Part shown: piece by piece, positions 50,395 through 59,541 of the stretch
Layout: each line of letters opens with the position of its first letter
How positions within the stretch are numbered: the first letter of the stretch is position 1
Assembly: GCA_020064725.1 (NCBI GenBank)
Contig: JAGTWJ010000017.1
Coordinates: forward strand, 4,402,001-4,466,000
Direction of reading: 5' to 3'
DNA: 64,000 nt
DNA from: Drechslerella dactyloides
Taxonomy: Eukaryota > Ascomycota > Orbiliomycetes > Orbiliales > Orbiliaceae
Translations under genes and position numbers: made by a program
The notes under the pieces: generated by a model
The model's input: the letters and a program-made list of their open reading frames with translations, nothing else
The model's database searches: none
What the model was told of the DNA's origin: nothing

Positions 50395-52503
50395 ATGGAT
50401 GACAACCGGGGCTCCGGATCTGGCGATGCTTATATGCCAGACTATCCCGGCGGCAATATTGTCGACCAGCTCCAGCTTGGGTCCGAGGACTTTGATATCG
50501 ACACCTGGCTGGCGAGCTTCGATACATTTCCAAGTCAGGTGCTCGACCTCCACGCTTCTCAACCTCCTGTCGCAAACTTCGATCCGAACGTCTACGGCAG
50601 CGTTGGCTTTGCACCGAATTACACTCAGTTCCAACCTCTGGCGCAGGTGCCGGAAGACGATATCGGCCCCCAGCCGAGTGCTGAAGACTTTATACCAGCG
50701 AACGGCTGGCTGTCGTTATTAGATCCTTTCATCGACCCGGTGCAGCAGAATTCGATATTCACCGAAGCGCAGCTGCAGCTGCCGGCGCCTGAAGTTGGAG
50801 ACCTGCCCACGCTCGACGAATCGTCCACGCCGTCGTCGATTGCCCAGCCGACTGCAGCTATACCGGCGACGTCTGTGATACTCGAGAGATACGTCAAAGC
50901 CCACTCGGAAGACGAGTCCGAGGCACCGTTCGCCGCCATAGAGCGAAACATCAAACGACTGGACCCGATGAGCCCGAGTTTCCCTCCGGAGCAGCCGTCG
51001 AACCCCCAAGACCACGACCGGACGGACACCATCTCGACAAAGTCAAATGTCTCGAACGTAAGCTGGCAATCGAGGGCCAACTGCCTGCAGAACCTCGGCC
51101 CGCTGGCTATCGACGAGCCGGACTCGCCGGCGTACTATTCCACCGGGGTTCCGAGCCGTGCGGCGAGCATCTGTTCGCTCCGCTCGTCGTCATCCCTCGC
51201 ATCGGAAGCCTGCTCGATAAACACCTTCTCGACGGCCAACTCAACCTCCTCGCGCGCCCCGAGCCGGCGGAAGCGCACGATGACGAACAACCACAAGCCG
51301 AGCCGCAAGAGCACCAAATCCGACAACCGCTTCTTCTGCACCTTCTGCGGCACGAGCTTCTCGACGAAATCCACCTGGAAGCGGCACGAGGAAAGCATCC
51401 ACCTAATGCTGAAAACATGGACATGCTCTCCGAACGGCGTCATCGTCTCCATGGCCCCCTTCGCATCCCACCACACCCCGAACGACGATGCCTCCACCGT
51501 CCAACCCCACAACTACCAAACCTGCTGGTTCTGCAACATCGACCGCGACTCCACCTCCGACATCCCCTTCTCCTTCAACGACGCCGCCCACCCGACGACC
51601 GCCCACGCCGCCATCCCAAACCACTACGTCTCCATGACCTCCCACGCGCTCGAGCAGCACTGCCTCGCCCACCAAAACGCGCGCACCTGCCACGAGAACT
51701 CGCCGGCCGAAAAGACGTTCATCCGCTTCGACCACTTTGTCCGCCACCTGCGTGACGCTCACGGCATCGACGGCCTCAAGATGACGTTTGACGGCAGCGA
51801 GAACGCATCCGACCCGCTCTACGGCACCTTCCAGGTCCTCCCGGGCCCGACGCGCTCGCGCTGCGGCTTCTGCGGCGAGACCTTCACGCACTGGGCGGAC
51901 CGCGTGCACCACCTCAGCCACGAGTTTTGGTGGAAGCACCGTCGCATGGACGAGTGGACCGGCGACTGGGGGTTCGACGAAGAGTGGATGCGGCGCCTCC
52001 AAGACGCTCGACTCCCCGAGAGATTCGCAGAAAGCACAACCCCACCCTCCGACAACCCCCACGCCACCACCCTCCCCATTTCCCCCGCCGACAAGCCACT
52101 CCCCGCAGCAGCAGCAGCAGCAATCGACAGACCCACCACGCCGATGGCGCTAGCACTCTTCAACGCACCATCGAAATCCCTCTCCTTCATGGAAACCCTC
52201 GACCAACTCCACGCAATGAACGTCGAGTCCGGCGACCTCCGCGAAAGCTCCCGCACAGGCCGCTTCCCCTGCACCGTCGCCGGCTGCCACAAGGCGTTCT
52301 GCCTCCGTAAAGACCTGCAGCGACATCACCGCACGATCCACGCGGCGGATAAGCCCGAGTTTCTGTGTCCCGTGCCGACTTGTAAGCGGTACATCCACGG
52401 TTTCACGCGGAAGGATAATCTAAAGTATCATATTATGCAGCTGCATATCGACCGGAACGCGCCGTGCTTTGGCGCCATGCAGAAGATCTTGAAGGGTCTG
52501 TAG
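50395..52503 (+). CDS. C2H2 zinc-finger transcription factor
   Basis: Intronless, 702 residues. The N-terminal 300 residues are acidic and Ser/Pro/Gln-rich without a fold signature, consistent with an activation region. A basic R-R-K-R patch precedes the first finger (Cys315, C-x2-C with His about 12 residues on, ending H-E-E-S-I-H). A large middle segment carries irregular Cys/His pairs, including a finger-like C-x2-C-G-E-T-F starting at Cys490. Two adjacent C-terminal fingers start at Cys626 (C-x4-C, ending H-H-R-T-I-H) and Cys658 (C-x4-C, ending H-I-M-Q-L-H). Well-separated single and paired fingers of this sort occur in several uncharacterised Pezizomycotina regulators. The target genes are unknown. 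It lies 0.7 kb from, and convergent with, the glycosyltransferase gene. Confidence 0.88.
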   Translation: MDDNRGSGSGDAYMPDYPGGNIVDQLQLGSEDFDIDTWLASFDTFPSQVLDLHASQPPVANFDPNVYGSVGFAPNYTQFQPLAQVPEDDIGPQPSAEDFIPANGWLSLLDPFIDPVQQNSIFTEAQLQLPAPEVGDLPTLDESSTPSSIAQPTAAIPATSVILERYVKAHSEDESEAPFAAIERNIKRLDPMSPSFPPEQPSNPQDHDRTDTISTKSNVSNVSWQSRANCLQNLGPLAIDEPDSPAYYSTGVPSRAASICSLRSSSSLASEACSINTFSTANSTSSRAPSRRKRTMTNNHKPSRKSTKSDNRFFCTFCGTSFSTKSTWKRHEESIHLMLKTWTCSPNGVIVSMAPFASHHTPNDDASTVQPHNYQTCWFCNIDRDSTSDIPFSFNDAAHPTTAHAAIPNHYVSMTSHALEQHCLAHQNARTCHENSPAEKTFIRFDHFVRHLRDAHGIDGLKMTFDGSENASDPLYGTFQVLPGPTRSRCGFCGETFTHWADRVHHLSHEFWWKHRRMDEWTGDWGFDEEWMRRLQDARLPERFAESTTPPSDNPHATTLPISPADKPLPAAAAAAIDRPTTPMALALFNAPSKSLSFMETLDQLHAMNVESGDLRESSRTGRFPCTVAGCHKAFCLRKDLQRHHRTIHAADKPEFLCPVPTCKRYIHGFTRKDNLKYHIMQLHIDRNAPCFGAMQKILKGL

Positions 52504-53163
52504 CGTTTTTGATACTGACTCGCTATCGTGTTATTGAAGTCCTGAGTTGATTCCTTAGTTTGTCGACCGATGTGAGGAGTATGAGATATCGATGTGTAGG
52601 TGTACGATATAAAGGATTCTTTTGGCGATGCTTGCTTGTCTTTCTATCGTCCTGCGTGTATGCGGACTGAGAGTGTACATATCGAATTGAAATGTCGAAG
52701 ATTGACTGTCGACAGATCTAGATACCAAAGATTTTGAGGGATAACTAAAGTTGCGTTGACCGTGTTTGGCTGCAACCGTTACGAGAACGTGGCTGGTCGC
52801 ACCAGCCCTCGTGGCCAATTAATTGATCAATTGACCTCGAACGTCAAACCCTCCAACATGTGTATAGACGAGGCCAATACCGTGTTAGCAATATATAATA
52901 GCGCGAAAGGTTGTACCGTCGGAAAGGGTCTATGACATGATGTCCACAAAACGTAAATTAGCTACTTATGCATATGCCATTCCCAAGAAGACAAGCGTGC
53001 CATTTCTCTCTATAATACAGAGCAGCCAGGTCGTAAAATTCAGCTCGCGCAATGCCCATGCATTTATGTATATCCGCTCTAATCCGCTAACAAGACTTTT
53101 GTCCCAAAGATAAAAAATACAGGTGCGGTGAATATCCGGCCTTAAAGCGAGGCAACGGTGTGC
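52504..53163. other. Convergent intergenic region
   Basis: 3' flanks of the C2H2 gene and the glycosyltransferase gene. Nothing coding or repeated is seen. Confidence 0.55.
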
Positions 53164-54694
53164 TCAAGTGCACCGCTTCCCGCACGCGGTCTCCAGCTCG
53201 TCAATGTTCTCGCACACCCTCAACCGCCGCTTGACGGCCCGAATATAGTCCTCATCCCGCTCGAACGCCACCGCATTCCGCATCTGGAACCCCTCCAGCG
53301 ACAGCGCGATCACTCCCGCACCGCTGGACTCCCGCATCTTGGTGACCAGCTTCGGATACGCGTGTCCCTTCTCCGGCTCCAGCAGCGTCTCATCGAGCAC
53401 CAAGTCCGCGATGAAGATCTTCGTCTCCGAGTATTTGTCACGGTTGAGCGGGAAGCTGGCCTCAACATACTCGATCACGCCGTGCAGACTGTTGATGTCG
53501 ATGACGCGGTAGAACGGGAACGTTGGCACGCGCTTGAATTCCGGCACGGTATCCGGGCCGACGGACTTGATGCGTTTCTGGATGATCTCAACGTTGTATG
53601 GGAGAATGAGGATCCGACCCGTGTCCAGCGCGGCTTGCACTGCCAGCGCGATGAAGTTGACCAGCTGCTCCTTTGTCCCCGTGATACCCGAGATGCTAAG
53701 GTACCGGCCGCGGACGTTGGTGTAGTAGCCGTTATGGTCGGACCAGCCGCCGTACAGCTTGCCAAAGTAGCTGCGGACGGACTTGTCGATGCAGGTAAAG
53801 TGGATGGCCGTCGTGTGGCGGATTAATATATCGATCTGTGGTTCCGTTGCGAAATTCTGGGCTTCCCACGCCTGGTGGTCGGACCAGGATTTGAAGTCTT
53901 CCTTGTCGAGTAAGGTGTAGCGGAGGGAGATGCCCCGCAGGGCCTCGCGGAGGATGTAGGTTGCGCTTATGCCCGAGTATTCTGTGAGCGCGATGTTGGC
54001 GTCCGTGATCTTGGCCTTGTCGCGGGCGGCGTCGAGCTGCTTGTCGAGGAGGGTTTTGCAGCGAACGAGGTAGGCGACGGTCTCGGATGTCGGGTTGGAG
54101 AACCAGAAACCCGGGTCGAGCTTGTTGGACTCTTCCATGAACTGCACGTCCCACGTGTCGTCGGTGGGCTTGAGCATGCGGGAGAAGGGGTCGTGGGTGC
54201 CCGTCAGGCAGATGTCCGAGTCGAGGTGCAGGAAGGAGTATCCGGCGCGGGAGAGGTGCAGAGCGAAGAGTATCTATCGGTGCAGCGTCAGTTAGAATGT
54301 TTTTGAAGGTAAGTAATTGGTCGTTCGACTGGCGTCTTACGAGTACGACATCCCTGCCGCCGCGGACCATGCTGATGTCAAGCCGCTTGAAGCCGTCGGT
54401 GTCCATCGCCATGCAGGGTGCGTCGAGGCACAGCACGACGTAATTTGAGGTCCGGCCCCATGGCGTGAGCTTCTCGCGGATGTTGTGGAGGTTGTCAAGG
54501 GAGGAGATGTCCGCGATCGTAAAGATCACGGGACGGGCCTCGTTGATCTTCCGCCGGAGGAACTTGTCGACGGCGGCCGAGGGGAGGTTGTCGGTGGGTG
54601 CGACGGGTGCGACGGGCGGCGAGGGTCGGAGGAAGAGGTACCAGAGCAGGAATAGGAGGGTGAGGATGAGGACGAAACGCTGGGGGGAGCGCAT
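53164..54694 (-). CDS. Type II membrane glycosyltransferase (nucleotide-diphospho-sugar transferase-like)
   Basis: 487 residues in two exons, 54341-54694 and 53164-54273; the 67-nt intron (donor GTAAGA, branch CTAAC, acceptor GATAG) is in phase. A single membrane anchor covers residues 7-23 (F-V-L-I-L-T-L-L-F-L-L-W-Y), followed by a Pro-rich stem, so a Golgi lumenal enzyme is likely. The catalytic part shows N-Y-V-V-L-C-L-D, then A-G-Y-S-F-L-H-L-D-S-D with a DxD motif at 136-138, directly followed by a P-F element, as in nucleotide-diphospho-sugar transferases of the RRA/XGD type. The sugar and acceptor are unknown. There is no ATG in frame further upstream, which fixes the start at 54694. 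Its 5' end is repeated at 56227-56410 in a tandem duplication, and genes Y and X lie upstream on the same strand. Confidence 0.8.
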
Positions 54695-54907
54695 CGTCGG
54701 CGTGGTATCCTCAGGAGTGTCGGCTGAGGGAGGAGATGGTAGGAATGTCGGATTGAAGCTGCATATGGAGGATGGTCCACATCGCGCCAAGGGGCGTCCT
54801 CCAGCACCCCGGGCGCGGGCCACGCGGGCCAATAAGACAGCGCCGGCTCCGCCTAGGCGTGGAACTGGCGGGCTGGGTCCCGAGCTGGGTTCCGAGCTGG
54901 CTGAAGC

Positions 54908-55256
54908 TTAGGTGCTCGGGCGTTTGGCGACGGGAAACATGAAGACGCGACGATGTAGAGCATTGCCCATGGTCATGAAACTCTCCGTTCTCCGAGTGCG
55001 GAGACGAACGTGTGTTCCAAGCACACCCAGCCCAGCTGCACGAACGGGAAGCTCTGACGAGGTGACGCCAGATAAAGGGCCCAGCCGTATAGTATCAACT
55101 GTCCCCACCGTAATGGATCCGCTGTTCCGGCAAGCTCGGCTTAGCAGATGCGGCGAATATCTGTCGGCGTCGGGTGCAACTTGCATGGATCGATGTTCAA
55201 AAGTCCATTCCCTCCACCGGCCCTGGATGGTACACCCGGAGGTTTTCCGTATTCAT
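54908..55256 (-). pseudogene. Broken copy of small membrane gene Y (copy A)
   Basis: Starts like the intact copy at 56916 (M-N-x4-R-V-Y-H-x-x-P) but stops after 19 codons. Relative to the intact copy it lacks about 50-60 bases covering the first membrane helix, and its donor site GTAAGT has become GCAAGT. The region matching exon 2 still reads D-P-L-R-W-G and ends near G-E-R-R, but it is shorter and runs into a stop. This pattern shows loss of function while the DNA remains alignable. Confidence 0.7.
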
Positions 55257-55422
55257 TGTACAGCAGACGATGCATATATACCTGGGTAAGTACTTATATA
55301 TATGAGATGGGAAGACTCTCTGAGGTCGGTGCTGGAGACGGCTGTCAACCGAACTGCTTCGTGAATCGAGCCGAGGAGATGAGATGATGTCGAGTGGATG
55401 AGCTTTCAGAGAGGATCGGATG

Positions 55423-55872
55423 CTATATAAGCATGTTATACATGTGTCGCAATACCGCAAGCTGCCAGTTATGGTCCGCAATATCGCAATCGCCTTGGGC
55501 AATCCTCGCGACTGCGCAAGTGCTCGACGGCTCGGCCATGCGCTGGACGCTCCAATCGCCCCCAGGCAAAAGGAGACTTCCCAGCCAACAGACGAGCAAC
55601 TGAGAGAGGGACACGAGAGACAGCAGTATATCTCCCGTCCCGCCGAGCGTCCCTGGCTGAAGGAGGATCCATGCCTGCACCAGCCATCCTAGAATTAGAA
55701 GGGCGTATAAAAGATCGTGCAGGACGAGGATCAAGGCCAAGGTCATCATTAGACTGAAGCTGAAAAGCAGCACGGATAGCGCTTAACCTATATCCCGACA
55801 AATCCCTCTTAGCGTCGCCAACCTATCAGCTATCGATTTTCGTCCCGAGGGGGGGGGCTGTAACTTACACAT
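55423..55872 (-). pseudogene. Broken copy of small membrane gene X (copy A)
   Basis: Matches the structure of the intact copy at 57199-57612: a tiny first exon (ATG plus one base, 55869-55872), donor GTAAGT, an 81-nt intron and acceptor ATATAG at 55788. The first full codon after the junction is TAA (55783-55785) where copy B has GAA. The hydrophobic frame downstream (L-L-F-S-F-S-L-M-M-T-L-A-L) is still open to 55423 but has no ATG of its own at the equivalent place. It could survive by using an internal ATG, so the pseudogene call is likely rather than certain. Confidence 0.6.
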
Positions 55873-55956
55873 AGACGAAAGTTGAGAGTCGGATGTATAT
55901 ATTCGAATCCTCTTCAAAGATTGTGAATGTGATACGACTATGATCCACGAGGCCGG

Positions 55957-55965
55957 CTTTATATA
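55957..55965 (-). promoter_or_regulatory. TATA box of X (copy A)
   Basis: TATATAAAG on the minus strand, 85 bases upstream of the first-exon ATG. Copy B has TTTAAATATAG at the matching place. Confidence 0.5.
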
Positions 55966-56226
55966 TTGAACAACCGCCTCATTCTCGCTCGCACACTTTA
56001 TACATTTACAGATTTCTAATCGATGAACGAAAATCTGGATACTGTGTTCTGAAAAATCTCGGTATCAAGCCTATATCCATCTCTGCGGACTCCAGGTCCA
56101 CAGGATCCCCGCAAGGCCCTACGTATCATACCACCGTATGCATAGGCACTTGATCAAAAATATCTATACATTCCATGATCGATACATGATTGCTCTCCAT
56201 AATTGAGTCATGGGTAAATCTAACCA

Positions 56227-56331
56227 CTATACCACATCCCGTATAACAGGCAGCGAGGGCAGGAGGAAACGGTACCATAACAGGAATAAGAAAAAGGTGA
56301 GGATGAGGACGAAACGCTTGAGGTAGCGCAT
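56227..56331 (-). pseudogene. Stub of the glycosyltransferase gene (copy B)
   Basis: Encodes 34 residues matching the start and membrane anchor of the intact gene at 54694 (M-R-x3-R-F-V-L-I-L-T then F-L-L-W-Y), then runs into a stop where the duplication ends. Upstream untranslated sequence also matches to about 56410, including P-E-D-x-T-P-T in the frame before the ATG. No catalytic part follows, so it cannot encode an enzyme. Confidence 0.8.
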
Positions 56332-56485
56332 CGTCGGTGTAATGTCCTCAGGAATTCGAATGTCGGCTGAGGAAGGAGATGGTGGGAACATCGGATTAAT
56401 CCGGATTGAAGACGCATGTGGATGATGGTGATGTCCACGCCCCGAAGACCGAGCTCTATTCTCTCGGGATCCCGATGGCGTAAAG

Positions 56486-56916
56486 TTAAACCAGGATTGC
56501 AATGTACCCCATCATGACGCACAGGCACATGGCCCTGATAGCTCTCCTCTCTCTTGGTGTGGAGATGAACTGCACCGCCGCGCTTCCGAAGCTCACCAGG
56601 TTCCGCTGAACGACCGGGTTGGCATCCTTCTGCCACATGATGTACATTATGTACCCGTTCCAGCAAAGCAGTATCGTCCGTGTCATCCTTAACCAGAACG
56701 GGTCCCCTGTCCCAGGAAGTTCGGCTTAGTAGATGCGGCCAATATCTGTCGGCGTACCTTGGTCCCGGGGTCGATCCCTGGGTGCAACTTACTTGGATAA
56801 AGGATGTTTGCAACTAGAAGAAATGCAGCTAGTCCCACGCCTCCTCCCATCAATTGCAACCCTCCTTCTGCCATGAGCGGCGTCGAATGGTATACCCGGA
56901 ACTTGTTCGGATTCAT
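56486..56916 (-). CDS. Small multi-pass membrane protein Y (copy B)
   Basis: 114 residues in two exons, 56793-56916 and 56486-56706. The 86-nt intron has a near-consensus donor (GTAAGT), a CTACTAAGC branch site and acceptor GACAG, and restores phase exactly. After a short start (M-N-P-N-K-F-R-V-Y-H) there are about four hydrophobic helices: near 24-38, 50-66, 75-87 and 98-113. Charged loops D-P-F-W-L-R and R-E-R-R separate them. No family recognised; the topology resembles other small four-helix fungal membrane proteins often found beside enzymes. It lies on the same strand as X (0.3 kb upstream) and the glycosyltransferase gene. The conserved intron and the decayed sister copy argue that it is a real gene. 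Confidence 0.65.
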
Positions 56917-57198
56917 TTTGCGGCAGCTGTGATGAGATAGAAAGATCTTAAGAGAGCAGTGTCAGTCTAGAGGCCGTCGATGATGTGCGTGTTGCGCTGC
57001 TGGCCAGCGGATGGAAGATTCAAAGAGAGGGCGGTTATCAGATATCAGAGACCGATAGGACTTACCGCTGGGGCCCTATATACACGTACCGCAACACTGC
57101 AGCCAACTACTTATAGTCCGCGATATCCTCATCTCCACGAGGAATCCTCGCGACAATGCTGCCTGCAAGACGGCCCAGCCACGCGACGGACGATCCGA

Positions 57199-57612
57199 TC
57201 ACTCGAAAACCCCGAGACCGTGAAGGCCAATTCGTACCAAGAAGAAGGAAAACTCAGCGAGGGACACGTAACGCGTTATCGTTTCGAATATTTTTCTCCC
57301 CGGGCGGAAGCTCTCCGGTTCAACTAGGTAAGGGGGCCCTGCGTTCACTTGTCTCGCGGGCCAGAAGCCGGACGCACGTAGCATCCGGTCCTCGAGACAA
57401 GCGTTCGCCAGGAATAACAAGGTCACCACGATGAGACTGAGATCCGGGAGAGAACTCGTCCAGTTCCCGAGGAACAAGCCAAAGTTCAAGGCCATCGCTA
57501 GACAGAAGCTCGAAAGCAGCGCATCTAGCATTTCAACTATCCCGATAGATTCTTCTTAGACGTCGCCATTCTATCGATTTTGTCTCGGGGGGGGGATCTG
57601 TAACTTACTCAT
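57199..57612 (-). CDS. Small hydrophobic membrane protein X (copy B)
   Basis: 113 residues. Exon 1 (57609-57612) holds only the ATG and one base; a 72-nt intron with donor GTAAGT, branch TCTAAG and acceptor GATAG leads to exon 2 (57199-57536). The same tiny-exon layout is kept in the decayed copy A, which supports it. The protein has hydrophobic segments near 5-24 (L-L-S-S-F-C-L-A-M-A-L), 30-47 and 90-108, and a charged middle. A start at the second ATG (57531) would also work. No family recognised. Confidence 0.5.
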
Positions 57613-57704
57613 TGTAGAAAGCTGAGGGTCGAGTCCTCTTCAAAATTTAGGCCATGGGAAAGGTTCGAGAATAAAAAAAAGGTTGTGTTCTACCGGACCG
57701 TCCG

Positions 57705-57715
57705 CTATATTTAAA
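57705..57715 (-). promoter_or_regulatory. TATA-like box of X (copy B)
   Basis: TTTAAATATAG on the minus strand about 93 bases before the first-exon ATG, aligned with the TATA box of copy A. Confidence 0.45.
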
Positions 57716-57737
57716 CATCTGCCTCGTTCTCGCTCGC

Positions 57738-58351
57738 TTACCATCAATTCAACCACTTACCTTGATTTCCATCAGGCCTGATACTGCGTCTATAATGCGT
57801 CTTATTGTTCGAAATGACGGCTTTTCTGTAAGCGGTATGCCTGTATATAGTAGCCACTGCTGTAATCTCAAGCGTATATATATCCGTACCACGCTACACT
57901 GTCGTTCCGGCAAAGTGTAATATATGAGTAAGTACTTACCGTGGTCGGGAGCCTCGTGTATTACACGTGCTCCTCGTGGCACCTGAATGACACTCCGAAA
58001 AATTCGAAGTGGCGAAATAATTCCTAGCCGACAGAGTCGACTTCAGAACATGCATGTAGTCATTATAAAGCCTCTCGACATGTGTCCTGAATTCTTCCCA
58101 CTACAGTATTTAAAGGAGGGTCGAGTCCGGAAAAATTGAAAAATCAGATCTTCTCATCTAAATATACCTTCTTCACACTCTTTTAATAGATCTCGCGATC
58201 GAGCTTGCCAAAACGAATCGTCACACCAACCGGCTACACAGGCACAGTTTGACCTGATATTTACTCATATTTCTTACTCATCTTTCTTTCTTGGTACCAC
58301 CGATTTTATTTTTCGCGAGCCCGCCGTCTGCCTCTTTGGAATCGACTAAAT
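57738..58351. other. Divergent intergenic region
   Basis: Upstream regions of X (leftward) and of the membrane protein gene at 58352 (rightward). No coding frame is supported. Confidence 0.5.
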
Positions 58352-59153
58352 ATGACTAATACGGGGAACACTCGAAACCACCGTTATCGTCGTCGCCCAA
58401 AGGTTGATTCAGCACAACCAGCCAACGAGAATGCATCAACCTCATCAGCAAGACCACGCCACCGCCCATTCAAACGTGAGTCAGGTATTGGGGCACCCAG
58501 AACGACTGAAACGAATCCAGAAAACCGTCAGCACTGGTCTTGCGGGCAAGACACGCACGAAGCCCAGCACACTGTTATGACGACTGAAACTGTTTTGGAG
58601 ACCGAAACAACAGACCAACCTGATCCCGTAGACCAGCTTGACCCAAAGGAAAATGGACTACCGTTTCTCGTCAGCCTCCTCAAGTTCTTCTTGAAACCTG
58701 TCTTTACAGCCGTCCTAGGTAATATTTCACCCTGGAACGTTGACATTAGCGAGTCGCTCCACACTCTGCTTAACTCGCAACATGCGCTCACACGAATGTA
58801 TAGGACCGGACCACATATTTTCCGACAGCTTCGTGCCCCCAGAGACCGAAGGCGAAATCGTTTTATGGATTTTTTCGATCGCGGCACACCTCTTCGGGGC
58901 CCTCATGACCAGCGTGTCTATTCTCAGCAATGAATTCACCGCTCACATGATGCTCTTTTTATGGGCCCTATTTTACTCTTGGCTAGGGTTCGGGCTATTG
59001 TTCATGCCTCCCAAAGTTCGCGTGATGGCCGTAACGATATTTACGACCTGCGTGCTCTTCATGTCGCTCACGCTCATCCCACTTGTTCTCTGGCATCTTT
59101 GGTACTATCATCGCCATTCGAACTTTTTGACATTTTTTAAGAGGCTGCCTTGA
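58352..59153 (+). CDS. Membrane protein of unknown function
   Basis: 238 residues in two exons, 58352-58718 and 58804-59153; the 85-nt intron (donor GTAATA, branch CTTAAC, acceptor TATAG) joins two otherwise overlapping frames in phase. Residues 1-100 are polar and basic then acidic, likely disordered and cytosolic. Around 105-122 lies an amphipathic L-L-K-F-F-L-K-P-V-F. Three strong membrane segments follow in exon 2: L-W-I-F-S-I-A-A-H-L-F-G near 140, H-M-M-L-F-L-W-A-L-F-Y-S-W near 170, and a long one near 195-225. It ends with F-F-K-R-L-P. No family recognised. Confidence 0.65.
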
Positions 59154-59541
59154 CGTGCCCGAGGCTCGAAACTCGAGGAATCTGGCCTGTCTTGATTTTA
59201 CTCACCTGCTATACATTTTTTTTAATGTCAAATATCATCTCAATCTCACTCACGATTCTAACTTGGAGGGCTTTCTAGTGTATGTGTTAGTTCGTGTTGT
59301 ATTTTAGAACCACGCCGGGATCCTAATTCAGCTAAGTTCGCCCGGGCACTGTGCTCCGGGGATGCCGTGCCGGAATTCGAAAGCGGGAGGCTGAAAGGAT
59401 TCGGAGTTATCTTAACTAACACAAGTGCACAATGCAACGTTATAACCTCAACCATAAATTTTCACAGCGCCTAGCTACCGTGTAATCGCGATCGTAGACG
59501 TCCGAATTAATTTCAATAACAAGAGTAATATAGCTATAGCC
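59154..59541. other. Intergenic
   Basis: 3' flank of the membrane protein gene and upstream region of the F-box gene. Nothing else is seen. Confidence 0.5.

Larger units (their letters stand above)
54616..55992. repeat. Tandem segmental duplication, copy A
   Basis: Covers the first about 30 codons of the glycosyltransferase gene, a broken Y, and a broken X with its promoter. It matches copy B (56247-57737) in order, orientation and many stretches of 15-30 bases, with indels. Examples are GAGGATGAGGACGAAACGC at the anchor, GCCGACAGATATT in Y, and the G-run followed by TGTAACTTAC at the X leader. Confidence 0.85.
56247..57737. repeat. Tandem segmental duplication, copy B
   Basis: Second copy of the unit at 54616-55992, in direct orientation and separated from it by about 250 bases. 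It carries the glycosyltransferase stub, intact Y and intact X. The right end is marked by the shared CTCGTTCTCGCTCGC-like sequence after the X TATA box. Confidence 0.85.

Noticed and set aside
54695..54832. Longer N-terminus for the glycosyltransferase
   Set aside because: No ATG in frame upstream of 54694, and a start there places the membrane anchor as in type II proteins.
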